A stretch of 23,690 nt of DNA from JAPUDQ01 sp049291395 (GCA_049291395.1 JBATPJ010000025.1:1-23690); one strand, 5' to 3'; positions 1-7,928 are shown, counted from the first letter of the stretch. Numbers and translations: made by a program. Notes: generated from the letters alone by a model not told the origin.

Positions 1-1100
1 GTCGCGTGATCGTTATCAAGGTCTAGATCAACACTCTTGATCTCTTCGTCCGTGACGTCTTGGCTACGATCAACTTCACGCTGGACGACAGCTGGCGTCA
101 TACCGAAGCCTGGAGGCGTGGCTGGTGATTGCTCGTGGAAGTACTCACTATCAAAGCCAGTGGCGATCACGGTGATGATCAGCTCGTCTTCGATCTCAGG
201 CTTCAGCGTGGCACCAAAGATGATATTGGCATCTGGCGCGACGGCAGCCGTGATGATCTCAGCGGCTTCTTGGATCTCACTCATACTCATGTCGTAGCCA
301 CCGGTGACATTGAAGAGAACACCTTTCGCCCCATCGATCGAGACCTCGATAAGTGGTGATTCGATAGCTTGCTGAGCAGCCTTGGCGGCGCGGTCTTCAC
401 CGCTCGCCCGGCCGATGCCCATGAGAGCAGAGCCAGCGTTTGCCATGATCGCTTTGACATCGGCAAAGTCGAGGTTGATCAGGCCATGCTCGGTGATGAG
501 CTCCGAGATGCCTTGCACTCCTTGGCGCAGGACGTCATCAGCGATCTTAAATGTCTCCAGCAGCGGCGTGCGGCGATCAATTGTCTGGAGTAGACGGTCG
601 TTCGGGATCGTGATCAATGTATCAACTTGGCGGCCAAGCTGGGAGATAGCCCATTCGGCATTGAGGCGTCGTTTTTCGCCTTCAAAACTAAATGGCTTGG
701 TAGCGACACCGACGACGAGGATACCGAGCTCGCGAGCAACGGCCGCGACGACGTGACCAGCGCCCGAGCCAGTACCGCCACCGGCACCGATGGTGACAAA
801 CACCATGTCGGCACCTTCGAGTGCTTTTTTGATCTCATCTCGTGATTCTTCGGCTGAGGCTTGGCCAACGGCTGGATCCGCCCCGGCACCAAGACCGCGA
901 GTTGTCTCACGACCGATATGAATCTTTACGTCAGCTTTTGAGTTATGAAGTGCCTGGGCGTCAGTGTTGACGGCAATAAATTGCACGCCAGACAGGCCGG
1001 CGTCTTTCATGCGGTTGACGGCCGAACCACCCGCACCACCAACTCCCACGACTTTTATCGTGGCAAAGGCTTGGATGTCACTTGGTTTTACTTCAGGCAT
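1..1100 (-). CDS. ftsZ: Cell division protein FtsZ (3' end outside the window)
   Basis: FtsZ is the tubulin-like GTPase that polymerises into the division ring. About 366 codons are visible; the C-terminal tail, including any conserved FtsA-binding peptide, lies beyond position 1. Reading from the ATG at 1100, the nucleotide-binding start VVGVGGAGGSAVNRM is at residues 17-31, the tubulin signature GGGTGSG at 107-113, and the T7 synergy loop NLDFAD, which supplies the catalytic aspartates, at 209-214. The start is preceded by a GAGGGG Shine-Dalgarno-like stretch and by a promoter at 1134-1162. It lies 105 bp downstream of ftsA on the same strand, the common ftsA-ftsZ order, but with its own promoter. 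The identification is secure. Confidence 0.97.
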   Translation of the reverse strand, partial: MPEVKPSDIQAFATIKVVGVGGAGGSAVNRMKDAGLSGVQFIAVNTDAQALHNSKADVKIHIGRETTRGLGAGADPAVGQASAEESRDEIKKALEGADMVFVTIGAGGGTGSGAGHVVAAVARELGILVVGVATKPFSFEGEKRRLNAEWAISQLGRQVDTLITIPNDRLLQTIDRRTPLLETFKIADDVLRQGVQGISELITEHGLINLDFADVKAIMANAGSALMGIGRASGEDRAAKAAQQAIESPLIEVSIDGAKGVLFNVTGGYDMSMSEIQEAAEIITAAVAPDANIIFGATLKPEIEDELIITVIATGFDSEYFHEQSPATPPGFGMTPAVVQREVDRSQDVTDEEIKSVDLDLDNDHA

Positions 1101-1133
1101 AGTATTTGATCCCCTCGCTTGTTGTTCACAAAT

Positions 1134-1162
1134 AGTATACATGGCTTTTCACAAGCCGCCAA
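1134..1162 (-). promoter_or_regulatory. Promoter of ftsZ
   Basis: On the minus strand TTGGCG (1157-1162) is separated by 17 bp from TATACT (1134-1139). The predicted transcript starts near 1127, giving a leader of about 27 nt that carries GAGGGG before the ATG at 1100. A small hairpin GGCTT/AAGCC lies in the spacer region. The calls rest on similarity to the sigma-70 consensus only. Confidence 0.6.
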
Positions 1163-1205
1163 TAGTGTGTTCATTTTTTACCCACGAAATGCTCGTGAAT
1201 ACATT

Positions 1206-2465
1206 TTATGAACGAAACTTACCAAATATATCTGTTAGCTTACCCGTAACATTACCGAGATTGAACGAGCTTTTGCTTGATTTTGATGAGTGATCACCAC
1301 CATGTATGCCGACCATGCTGCCCTCTAAGTCGATCAGCATGAGTCCGAGTGCTGCGCTCCAAGCCGGAGAATTGACTTGGTCAAAGACGCCAGCAAATTC
1401 TGGTGAGTGGCCGATACGGGCGCTGAGCTGCAAGACACTGCGTGCATAATCAGCGATACCAGTCAGTTGTGCCCCACCGCCAGTCAAGACTGCACCGCCA
1501 GGCAACTTCGCTGCACGACCGATACTCTTCAACTCTTTGTTTACCAGCTCAAATATCTCCTCCAGCCGTGCATCGACGATCATGTCGATGTCGGCGACAG
1601 CGAAGTCATGCGCAGTCTTGTCCATCTTGATCGTGACAGTATCTTTGTGCTCTTTGCGGTCACGTGGCATCGCTGTCGCGTGCTGTAATTTGACCTGTTC
1701 GGCGACATCAAGGTCCGTCTTGAGCCCGATGGCGAGATCATTCGTGATATTGACACTACCGACTGGTAGTACCGCGACATGCTGGAGGTCACCTTCTTCG
1801 TAGACTGCGACATTGGTCGTCGTGCCGCCCATATCGATCAAGACAACGCCATTTTCGGTCTGCTGATCAGTGACGACGGCTCGTGCTGCCGCCAGTCCCG
1901 CAAGTACTGTCGCATGGGCTGCGGTTTCGGTCATCTCGCAAGCTTTGCGAAGATTTTTGACGTGAGGGCTGAGCGCCGTGATGACGTGCGCATCGACCTC
2001 GAGTCGGACACCCATCATGCCGATCGGATCTTTGATGTTTTCTTGTCCATCGAGCTGATAACTCCGTGGTGTAACTTCGAGAATCTCACGATTTGCCGGC
2101 AGCTGGACGACGGTGGCGGCTTCTTCGACACGGCGAAGATCGTCTTCGGTGATCTCATGACTACCTGCGCCGACGGCGATAACGCCGCGGCTACTCATAC
2201 CTATGATATGTGAGCCGTTGACACTTACTGTCGCACCACCGATCTGATAGCCGCTCATACGCTCAGCGAGCTCCAGAGCCTTGTCGATCGCGCTCGCGGC
2301 ATTGACAAGGTTCACCACGGTACCTTTGCGCATACCACTATTGGCACATTCACCGACGCCAATGATTGTCGGGAGAGCTTGGGCACCTTCGACGTGCCCT
2401 ACCACGCAGCGGACGGTCGTCGTACCGACATCAAGCCCGACTGCATATCGAGAATTTTCTTGCAT
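1206..2465 (-). CDS. ftsA: Cell division protein FtsA
   Basis: FtsA is the actin-like ATPase that tethers FtsZ to the membrane and recruits other division proteins. The protein has 419 residues, normal for the family. Visible are the phosphate-1 motif GLDVGTTTVRCVVG (residues 10-23), a 1C/SHS2-type region (about 85-165), and the phosphate-2 motif DMGGTTTNVAV (211-221). The C terminus is a Ser/Lys linker followed by a short amphipathic segment ending LTDIFGKFRS, which fits the membrane-targeting helix. The ATG at 2465 lies 6 nt below a TATACT box with no Shine-Dalgarno sequence, so the mRNA is probably leaderless. The gene lies between map and ftsZ on the same strand. Confidence 0.96.
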   Translation of the reverse strand: MQENSRYAVGLDVGTTTVRCVVGHVEGAQALPTIIGVGECANSGMRKGTVVNLVNAASAIDKALELAERMSGYQIGGATVSVNGSHIIGMSSRGVIAVGAGSHEITEDDLRRVEEAATVVQLPANREILEVTPRSYQLDGQENIKDPIGMMGVRLEVDAHVITALSPHVKNLRKACEMTETAAHATVLAGLAAARAVVTDQQTENGVVLIDMGGTTTNVAVYEEGDLQHVAVLPVGSVNITNDLAIGLKTDLDVAEQVKLQHATAMPRDRKEHKDTVTIKMDKTAHDFAVADIDMIVDARLEEIFELVNKELKSIGRAAKLPGGAVLTGGGAQLTGIADYARSVLQLSARIGHSPEFAGVFDQVNSPAWSAALGLMLIDLEGSMVGIHGGDHSSKSSKSSFNLGNVTGKLTDIFGKFRS

Positions 2466-2471
2466 ATGCTT

Positions 2472-2501
2472 AGTATACCTGCTCCCCGATTATTTACGCA
2501 A
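2472..2501 (-). promoter_or_regulatory. Leaderless-type promoter of ftsA
   Basis: On the minus strand TTGCGT (2496-2501) is followed after 18 bp by TATACT (2472-2477). Six nucleotides separate the box from the A of the ftsA ATG (2465), so transcription would start at or next to the start codon. A second TATAAT at 2554-2559, overlapping the map stop, could give a longer transcript. Confidence 0.6.
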
Positions 2502-2554
2502 CTTTATCTCTGGGAGTATTGCGCTTAATAACCCACGCGAGCTGGACTGCAAGA

Positions 2555-3310
2555 TTATACCAGCCGCGTTAAGATTTCCGCACCATTTTCCAGTATCAAT
2601 ATCGTATGTTCAAAATGTGCACTTGGCTGCCCGTCGCGGGTGCGAATCGTCCAGCCATCTGGGTCCATGACGACATTGGCCACGCCGAGATTTGCCATCG
2701 GCTCAATCGCGATTGTCATGCCCGCGCGGAGCTTTGGCCCCTCACCTGCGATGCCATAATTAGCGATGTCCGGCTCTTCATGGAGCTGATGACCGACACC
2801 ATGCCCGACGAGATCACGCACGATGCCATAATGATGGATATCGAGCACCCGCTGCACCGCTGCACCGATATCACCAGTCCTCACGCCGTCATGCAGCACA
2901 TCGACACCAGCGAAGAGTGACTTTTCGGTCTCGCGGACTAGCTGGACAACCTTTGGCGCGACATCACCGACCAGAAACGTCCGAGCACTATCAGTCACCA
3001 TACCACGATACGTCACGCCGAAATCAAGACTAACGACATCGCCGTCTTGTAGTACGTATTCACCCGGGATGCCATGCACCACCTTGTCATTGACCGAGAT
3101 ACAGATCACGTCAGGAAAACCCTGATAGCCCTTAAACGTCGGATGACCACCCAGTGCCCGTAGCTCACGCGCTGCCACGTCAGCGAGTTCGCGCTCACTG
3201 ATCCCCGGCGCAACGATCGGCTTCAAGACCATATCGAGGATCGTCGCCAACATCTTGCCGCTTTCGCGCATACCATCGATCTCCGTCGCTGTTTTGACAC
3301 GGGTAAACAT
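2555..3310 (-). CDS. map: Methionine aminopeptidase, type I
   Basis: This enzyme removes the N-terminal methionine from nascent proteins after deformylation. The protein has 251 residues, the length of the minimal type I enzyme. All five metal ligands are present at D96, D107, H170, E203 and E234, each one position off the E. coli numbering (D97, D108, H171, E204, E235). The contexts are SLDFG, VTDSAR, GHGVGHQLHEEP, AIEP and FEHT. I chose the ATG at 3310 because it follows the adk stop by one base (TGATATG) and gives a normal N terminus. A TTG at 3319 in frame would overlap adk by 8 nt. It is cotranscribed with adk, the familiar adk-map pair, but here outside a ribosomal protein cluster. It acts in one pathway with def and fmt, also in this window. 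Confidence 0.96.
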   Translation of the reverse strand: MFTRVKTATEIDGMRESGKMLATILDMVLKPIVAPGISERELADVAARELRALGGHPTFKGYQGFPDVICISVNDKVVHGIPGEYVLQDGDVVSLDFGVTYRGMVTDSARTFLVGDVAPKVVQLVRETEKSLFAGVDVLHDGVRTGDIGAAVQRVLDIHHYGIVRDLVGHGVGHQLHEEPDIANYGIAGEGPKLRAGMTIAIEPMANLGVANVVMDPDGWTIRTRDGQPSAHFEHTILILENGAEILTRLV

Positions 3311-3311
3311 A

Positions 3312-3875
3312 TCAGTCAAGCTTGGGCGCCAATCCCTGCGCCGCTAATTCATCATAGATGCGATCATGAACTTCGCCGGCCGTACCTGTCCCGTTGAGGT
3401 GAACGATCGAGATACCTTCCTCGGCAAAGATGCCAAGCACCGGATACATTTTCTGGCGATAGATGGTCATACGACGAGCGATAGTATCGGGAGTATCTTC
3501 TATGCGGCCACGCTTTTCGAGGCGTCGCATGATCTCACCCTCTGGTACTTCGAGTGCAACGACAAGATCAATCTTGTGATCGTTGCGCTCCATAAATTCA
3601 GCAAGCCATTCGGCCTGTATCTTCGTCCGCGGGAAGCCATCGATGATGACATTGGGATAATCTTTGGCCTTGGCGTCTAGTATGGCGCGCTCGAAGACCT
3701 CATAGGTCAGCTCATCACTGACGAGCTCGCCTGATTTTAGCACGCTGATGACTTCAGGATCGCGGCTTTCGCGCAGCATCTCGCCAGTCGATAACCATTT
3801 CCAGCCCATACGCACGCCGAGCATCTGCCCCTGCATACTTTTACCGGCACCTGTCGGACCAAAAAAAATAATCAT
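3312..3875 (-). CDS. adk: Adenylate kinase / nucleoside monophosphate kinase
   Basis: This is a cytoplasmic kinase that moves phosphate between adenine nucleotides (ATP + AMP to 2 ADP). The protein has 187 residues and is of the short-LID type. The P-loop is GPTGAGKS (residues 6-13), followed by MQ where most family members read GKGTQ. The AMP-site motif is GFPRTKIQAEW (80-90), and the short LID region RLEKRGRIEDTPDT (118-131) lacks zinc cysteines. The ATG at 3875 is used because the P-loop follows at once and GGAG lies 7 nt upstream. The in-frame sequence further upstream codes for nothing family-like. The changed P-loop end leaves some doubt whether AMP is the preferred acceptor, hence the broader name. 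Confidence 0.9.
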   Translation of the reverse strand: MIIFFGPTGAGKSMQGQMLGVRMGWKWLSTGEMLRESRDPEVISVLKSGELVSDELTYEVFERAILDAKAKDYPNVIIDGFPRTKIQAEWLAEFMERNDHKIDLVVALEVPEGEIMRRLEKRGRIEDTPDTIARRMTIYRQKMYPVLGIFAEEGISIVHLNGTGTAGEVHDRIYDELAAQGLAPKLD

Positions 3876-3927
3876 GCCCCCGCTCCATCTGTTACTGATC
3901 GTAATTTTATCATCATGAGCATAGGTA

Positions 3928-4209
3928 TTAGCGGCTCTTCCCGACTGTCTTTGGTCGCGTCTCCTCGGCTCGAAGCTTGTGATGATTGCGATAATACGTC
4001 CATTTATTCCAGCCGATGATACCGAGGATGAAAAGCATGATAACCCCGACAAGCCCGGTGCCTTCACGGTAGATATCACCGAAGATAAATAGCAGTGCTG
4101 CAGCGAGAATTATGGCGATGCTCGCGACCTGCCCCACGATCATATGCTTCGCGACACGTTTGTGATGGGCATGATACTCGTTCTTTGCCAGCGGTTTCTT
4201 GGTTTTCAT
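3928..4209 (-). CDS. Small two-helix membrane protein of unknown function
   Basis: I do not recognise this gene. It encodes 93 residues: a basic, His-rich N terminus, a first membrane segment (about residues 23-44, IVGQVASIAIILAAALLFIF), a short loop with charged residues, a second segment (about 53-67, LVGVIMLFILGIIGW), and a basic tail. The layout suggests a hairpin in the cytoplasmic membrane with both ends inside. AGGTAAGAG lies immediately before the ATG. The gene sits between yqeY (31 bp upstream) and adk (52 bp downstream) on the same strand and is probably cotranscribed, but nothing in the context indicates a function. Confidence 0.75.
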   Translation of the reverse strand: MKTKKPLAKNEYHAHHKRVAKHMIVGQVASIAIILAAALLFIFGDIYREGTGLVGVIMLFILGIIGWNKWTYYRNHHKLRAEETRPKTVGKSR

Positions 4210-4240
4210 CTCTTACCTACGTTAATGATTATGCTGCGTC

Positions 4241-4696
4241 CTATTGTAGCGCGTCTTTGACGAGTTTGGCAATCAGTCCACCATCGGCTGCGTTGCCGAC
4301 CCGAGCCTTCACGGCACCGATCACACGCCCCATGTCTTTGGCGCCGTCTGGTTTGATCTCGTCGATCGCTGTTGCGATGATAGCTGAGAGCGCTGCCTCA
4401 TCCATTTGCTCTGGCAGATACGCACTCAAGATTTCTTTTTCGGCGCGTTCTTTAGCGGCACTTTCGGTGTTGCCACCTTGCTCGAACAGTTCGGCCGCTT
4501 CGTCACGCTTTTTGCATTCACGGGCGATGATCTTTTCGATGTCTTCTTCGGGGAGGCCTGTCTCACGAATCTTCTTCGCGACTTCTTCGTACAATATAGC
4601 TGATTTTAGACCCTGCAACGTCTGGGTTCGCAAGGTATCACGAGCAAGCATGGCGGTTTTGAGATCCGCCTGAATTGTGTCTTTGAGGGCTGACAT
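4241..4696 (-). CDS. YqeY-like protein (GatB/YqeY domain)
   Basis: The protein has 151 residues and looks like the GatB/YqeY fold, the domain also found at the tail of GatB in the tRNA amidotransferase, where it helps bind tRNA. It starts with a helical region (MSALKDTIQADLKTAMLARD) and continues with the typical KRDEAAELFEQGG stretch. It ends with the small helical domain containing KDMGRVIGAVKAR and NAADGGLIAKLVKDAL. The stand-alone form is widespread and its exact role is not settled. The ATG lies 5 nt after the rpsU stop, so the two genes form one transcription unit, a pairing seen in many bacteria. Confidence 0.92.
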   Translation of the reverse strand: MSALKDTIQADLKTAMLARDTLRTQTLQGLKSAILYEEVAKKIRETGLPEEDIEKIIARECKKRDEAAELFEQGGNTESAAKERAEKEILSAYLPEQMDEAALSAIIATAIDEIKPDGAKDMGRVIGAVKARVGNAADGGLIAKLVKDALQ

Positions 4697-4701
4697 ATCG
4701 C

Positions 4702-4917
4702 CTATCGCACGCCGAGACGCATCTTCATCATCTTGTCGGCTTTGCGGGCGCGGCGGATAATGGCTTTTTTGCGTCGTTCGATCTTGCTGATCGGTTTTTC
4801 AAATCGCTGTGTTGCTTTGACCGTGCTCATGACACCAGACTGCAAAACTTTGCGGTTGAAACGGCGAATCAAATTCTCATTCGCCTCTTTGTCGTCTTTA
4901 CGGGTAACTTGAATCAT
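4702..4917 (-). CDS. rpsU: 30S ribosomal protein S21
   Basis: S21 is a small, very basic protein on the platform of the 30S subunit near the 3' end of 16S rRNA. The 71 residues show the family pattern: VTRKDDKEANENLIRRFNRKV, then a central VMSTVKATQRFEKP, then an arginine/lysine-rich tail with KIERRKKAIIRRARKADK. There is no Shine-Dalgarno sequence. A promoter at 4927-4955 places the mRNA start about three nucleotides before the ATG. It is the first gene of the unit that continues with yqeY. Confidence 0.96.
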   Translation of the reverse strand: MIQVTRKDDKEANENLIRRFNRKVLQSGVMSTVKATQRFEKPISKIERRKKAIIRRARKADKMMKMRLGVR

Positions 4918-4926
4918 ATGCGTGCC

Positions 4927-4955
4927 ATTGTAGCAAAAATATAACAGAGGCGCAA
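4927..4955 (-). promoter_or_regulatory. Promoter of rpsU-yqeY
   Basis: On the minus strand TTGCGC (4950-4955), a 17-bp spacer, then TACAAT (4927-4932). Nine nucleotides separate the box from the rpsU ATG, so the leader would be only about three nucleotides. The -35 resembles the TTGCGT used for ftsA. Confidence 0.6.
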
Positions 4956-5013
4956 CCCCACTCTAGCAGCGAGAATATTTCCACGTATACGATTATTGGA
5001 CCGGCACCGGGAG

Positions 5014-6849
5014 CTACTTCGCCTCAACGAGCTCAAGTCGTAATAGCCGTCCCTCGACCGTCCGCCTACCCTGCCATTCGTTGATAGTCAGCTCTAGCCA
5101 GACAGTGACACGGTCGCCAATGATTGCGGTAAATTCATCAGATTTGTTAAACGCCACAGCATGAAATGTCTTGTCGTGAGTATCAGCCAACGTGTATTTG
5201 ACGTGCTGGCCGTGGTCGCCCATAGTGCGTCGACCGATCACTTCGACCGGGCTGACGCGAAATATCGGGCTGGGATTGCCATTGCCATACGGCTCGAGTC
5301 GCGCCATATCGCCGATGAGCGTCTCGGTGAAGTCACCGAAGCCTTCGAGCGTCACGTCGGCGTTTGGCAGGAGATACTGTAGCTGATCGCTGAGTTTTAG
5401 TGTCTTGTAATAATCATTGATCGCCTCGCGCCAGGCGTGAATATTGGTCGTTTGGAGCGCGACACCGGCAGCTAGCTTATGACCACCACCTTTGATGAGG
5501 TGCTGCTCGGTCGCACGGATACCCTCCACTGCCGAGAAATCCCCAAAGCTGCGGGCCGAACCTTTGGCTGTGCCGTCCTCAAGTTCTTGCAAGACAAATG
5601 TCGGCTTGTGATAGCGCTCGAGGAGCTTCGCCGCGACAATTCCGATGATGCCATGACTCCATGATGGATCGCTGACGATCAGGACGTGGTCGCTGGTGCG
5701 CTCGGCGGCTTTGTCGATCGCCTGACGAAATATCCGATCTTGTTCGGCACGGCGCTCGAGGTTCATCGCCTCAAGTTGCTCGGCGATCTCCAGCGCCCTG
5801 GCCGAGTCGGTCGCCGTCAGTAGATCCAGACTGAGCTGAGCCGTCTCTAGCCGCCCCGAGGCGTTGAGCCGCGGCCCAAGCATAAAACCAAGCGAGCGCG
5901 CATCAACTTCACTTGGTTTGACCCGCGCCACCGCCATCAGTGCGCGCAGGCCTGGTCGACGCGTCTTACGCAGGACTTCCAGCCCCCAGCGTACATTGGC
6001 GCGATTTTCATCCTGCAGTGTCACGACATCACAGACAGTACCGAGCGCCACGAGATCGAGTAGCCATTTTTCCTGGCCTTGCTCGAGGCCTGATAGTCTC
6101 GTTTGCAGAGCTTGCACGAGCTTAAAGGCTACGCCGACTCCGGCAAGGTCAATGAAGGGATAGAGCGGAGAGTTCTTAGATCTTAGATCTTGGTTCTTAG
6201 AGGACTCTCTGGAGGCGCCAGCCGCCAATGTTCGCTGATCTTCTGAGGAGACTGTCGAAGCCGAAGGCTGAGAGCCGAACGCCACAGGCGCAGAGCCCTG
6301 TAGAGAGTGCTCCGAAGAAGATTGGCGAACATTGGCGGGCTCCATGAGTAACCGCTTTGGATTGATCACCGCCACAGCATCCGGCATTGTCTCCGCCACC
6401 GAGTGGTGGTCAGTCACGATGACATCGACGCCGCAGGCATTTGCCCGGGCTACCTCGTCGAAGCTGAGACTTCCACAGTCCACCGTTACGATCAGATCAG
6501 CACCATCCGCGGCAATTCGTTCGATCGCATCACTACTGAGCCCATAGCCTTCGACGAACCGATTCGGGATGAAGGCGCCGGTCGAAATACCGAACGACGC
6601 AAAAGCATCGAGCAACAGCGTCGTCGCCGTCAGGCCATCGATGTCATAGTCACCATAGATCACCACCCGCTGCTTCTTATCGTGCGCCTCGACGAGCCGG
6701 GCCACCGCCGCTTCCATATCTGGCAGTAAAAACGGATCATGCCGATAGTCATCATACTGCGGATCTAAAAATGCCTGACGCTTGTCCGTCGTATCATACC
6801 CGCGCCCAATCAAAATCTCACGAATGATCCCCTCGTGAGATGATGCCAT
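5014..6849 (-). CDS. recJ: Single-stranded-DNA-specific exonuclease RecJ with an in-frame insertion
   Basis: RecJ is a 5'-3' exonuclease on single-stranded DNA used in recombination, mismatch repair and base excision repair. The protein has 611 residues. The DHH domain carries GDYDIDG (66-72), a conserved VDCGS (123-127) and TDHHS (146-150). The DHHA1 part carries GPRLNASGR (325-333), DPSWSHGIIGI (394-404) and GGGHKLAAG (454-462). A C-terminal OB-like region follows. Between INPKR (162-166) and the conserved YPF-DLAGVGVAFKL (from 230) there are about 60 Ser/Ala/Gln-rich residues where other RecJ proteins have a short linker. The DNA for this insert contains a long inverted repeat. The frame is kept and all catalytic motifs remain, so the gene is probably functional. 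The ATG is 3 nt after the stop of the upstream regulator. Confidence 0.94.
   Translation of the reverse strand: MASSHEGIIREILIGRGYDTTDKRQAFLDPQYDDYRHDPFLLPDMEAAVARLVEAHDKKQRVVIYGDYDIDGLTATTLLLDAFASFGISTGAFIPNRFVEGYGLSSDAIERIAADGADLIVTVDCGSLSFDEVARANACGVDVIVTDHHSVAETMPDAVAVINPKRLLMEPANVRQSSSEHSLQGSAPVAFGSQPSASTVSSEDQRTLAAGASRESSKNQDLRSKNSPLYPFIDLAGVGVAFKLVQALQTRLSGLEQGQEKWLLDLVALGTVCDVVTLQDENRANVRWGLEVLRKTRRPGLRALMAVARVKPSEVDARSLGFMLGPRLNASGRLETAQLSLDLLTATDSARALEIAEQLEAMNLERRAEQDRIFRQAIDKAAERTSDHVLIVSDPSWSHGIIGIVAAKLLERYHKPTFVLQELEDGTAKGSARSFGDFSAVEGIRATEQHLIKGGGHKLAAGVALQTTNIHAWREAINDYYKTLKLSDQLQYLLPNADVTLEGFGDFTETLIGDMARLEPYGNGNPSPIFRVSPVEVIGRRTMGDHGQHVKYTLADTHDKTFHAVAFNKSDEFTAIIGDRVTVWLELTINEWQGRRTVEGRLLRLELVEAK
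6222..6338. repeat. Imperfect palindromic element inside recJ
   Basis: The left arm 6222-6250 and right arm 6310-6338 are each 29 nt and match as inverted repeats at 25 of 29 positions. They begin with a perfect CCGCCAATGTTCGC / GCGAACATTGGCGG block. Two of the four mismatches could form G-U pairs in RNA. The 59-nt interior holds smaller palindromes such as GCCGAAGGC. Next to the left arm, 6173-6201 is a run of short direct repeats of TTCTTAGA and TCTTAGATCT. The whole element encodes recJ residues about 170-227, absent from typical RecJ. It looks like a palindromic mobile or repetitive element inserted in frame. Confidence 0.75.
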
Positions 6850-6852
6850 CGC

Positions 6853-7152
6853 CTACTCTGCGCTTGCGCGTTTGGTTTTGTTTTGGTGATGCTGCTGTGA
6901 TTTGATAACGATACTTTGTAGCTCTTTAAAGATCACAAAGTGCTTGTTCGTGCTATAAATCTTGGTATTTCCCTGCTTCTCGCTGGTGAGGAAACCGACC
7001 TTCTCGAGACGCTTAAGCTCGCGCTGGATGTTACCCGGGTCTTCTTTGATTAGCTTGGCAAGACCGCGTACGTGTGTCCGAAAATCAGGATACTTCGCGT
7101 AGACCACGATGATTTTACGACGCACCCTTGATGTGATAAAGACATCCAACAT
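6853..7152 (-). CDS. Winged-helix DNA-binding protein (ArsR/MarR-like fold)
   Basis: A 99-residue protein with one winged helix-turn-helix. The recognition part is about residues 28-60 (HVRGLAKLIKEDPGNIQRELKRLEKVGFL), followed by a wing TSEKQGNTKIYSTN and a basic tail. It resembles small regulators in which DNA binding responds to a metal or ligand, but no sensor cysteines or histidine cluster can be seen, so the signal is unknown. It ends 3 nt before the recJ start and must share its mRNA. Autoregulation of this two-gene unit is possible. A nucleotidyltransferase-linked or replication role cannot be excluded. Confidence 0.75.
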   Translation of the reverse strand: MLDVFITSRVRRKIIVVYAKYPDFRTHVRGLAKLIKEDPGNIQRELKRLEKVGFLTSEKQGNTKIYSTNKHFVIFKELQSIVIKSQQHHQNKTKRASAE

Positions 7153-7195
7153 AATGACTCGTTACACCCTTACATTTATTTGCTTGTTGATAATT

Positions 7196-7224
7196 ATTCT
7201 ACAGTTAAACGCGCGGCAACACAA
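7196..7224 (-). promoter_or_regulatory. Promoter of the winged-helix gene and recJ
   Basis: On the minus strand TTGTGT (7219-7224), a 17-bp spacer, then TAGAAT (7196-7201). Transcription would start near 7190, leaving a leader of about 38 nt before the ATG at 7152. No well-placed Shine-Dalgarno sequence is visible. The rest of the 116-bp gap holds nothing else I can name. Confidence 0.5.
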
Positions 7225-7268
7225 GCCAATTTCCATGAAAAGTCCTGTGATAAACAGTACTTTATTCG

Positions 7269-7922
7269 CTATCGCCATGACAAGATCGTGTTGTTCAAGA
7301 TCGAGATAATCTCTTTGTGATCTGGGATGTCGTTGTTGTCATAATAGTGATTCGTCCCCATATAATTTGTCGTCACCCCGAGTACATGCAGCTCATCACT
7401 CAGGATATGCATCCGGTCGACAGCATCCACCGCTGCGATCGGTGTCACCACGATAAGACGCTTGACGCGAATCGGCTTCATATAGTCAGCGACTGCATCG
7501 AGGCTGGTACCATTGGGCAGTCCATCGGCTACCACGATAACATTGTGTCCGCGCAGCATCGTTTCATCGACAAGCCCCCCATCGCTAAGTAGTCGATTTA
7601 TCCGCGACGTCACACTCCGTTTTTGATCTTCGAGATAGCCGTGAAACTCCGAGAAATACTCCTCGATCTCACCGATGCTAAACATCCCGTTATAGGTAAA
7701 CCGACCACTTTGGTTGACCGTGCCAAACAGTGCCCCCTCACCCGGCACATCGATCTCCTCGACGAGCATCATCGTCAGTGTCGCGTGCAGACTCGCTGCG
7801 ATCTGCTGGCCGACCAGCACCGCGCCATCACTAAGGCATAGCACAACGGTATCCTCGTATCGATACTGCATCAGCTCGAATGTCAACCGATAGCCAGCCT
7901 CTGCCCGTGATTGAAAATACAT
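7269..7922 (-). CDS. Phosphoribosyltransferase-like protein (COG1926-type), degenerate PRPP loop
   Basis: The 217 residues follow the layout of the predicted phosphoribosyltransferases of the COG1926 type. The N-terminal FQSRAEAGYRLTFEL (3-17) corresponds to the family's F-R-EAG-L pattern, followed by VVLCLSDGAVLVGQQIA (26-42). The region where the PRPP loop is expected is VIVVADGLPNGTSLD (128-142). The usual pair of acidic residues in VDDGIATG is here reduced to AD, and ATG is changed to PNG. Catalysis may therefore be altered or lost, and a regulatory or binding role is possible. No natural substrate can be named. The gene is divergent from priA, and its ATG lies 6 nt below a perfect TATAAT, so the mRNA is probably leaderless. 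Confidence 0.7.
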   Translation of the reverse strand: MYFQSRAEAGYRLTFELMQYRYEDTVVLCLSDGAVLVGQQIAASLHATLTMMLVEEIDVPGEGALFGTVNQSGRFTYNGMFSIGEIEEYFSEFHGYLEDQKRSVTSRINRLLSDGGLVDETMLRGHNVIVVADGLPNGTSLDAVADYMKPIRVKRLIVVTPIAAVDAVDRMHILSDELHVLGVTTNYMGTNHYYDNNDIPDHKEIISILNNTILSWR

Positions 7923-7928
7923 ACGCTA

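Noticed and set aside
37..1293. Several plus-strand reading frames of 70-124 codons opposite ftsZ
   Set aside because: They lie antisense to a clearly conserved FtsZ, have no ribosome sites, and give no recognisable protein.
3876..4079. An N-terminal extension of adenylate kinase
   Set aside because: The extension overlaps the end of the small membrane protein gene and would place 68 unrelated residues before the P-loop.
6170..6345. A CRISPR array or a pseudogene of recJ
   Set aside because: There are no regularly spaced repeats and spacers, and the recJ frame and all motifs stay intact across the insertion.
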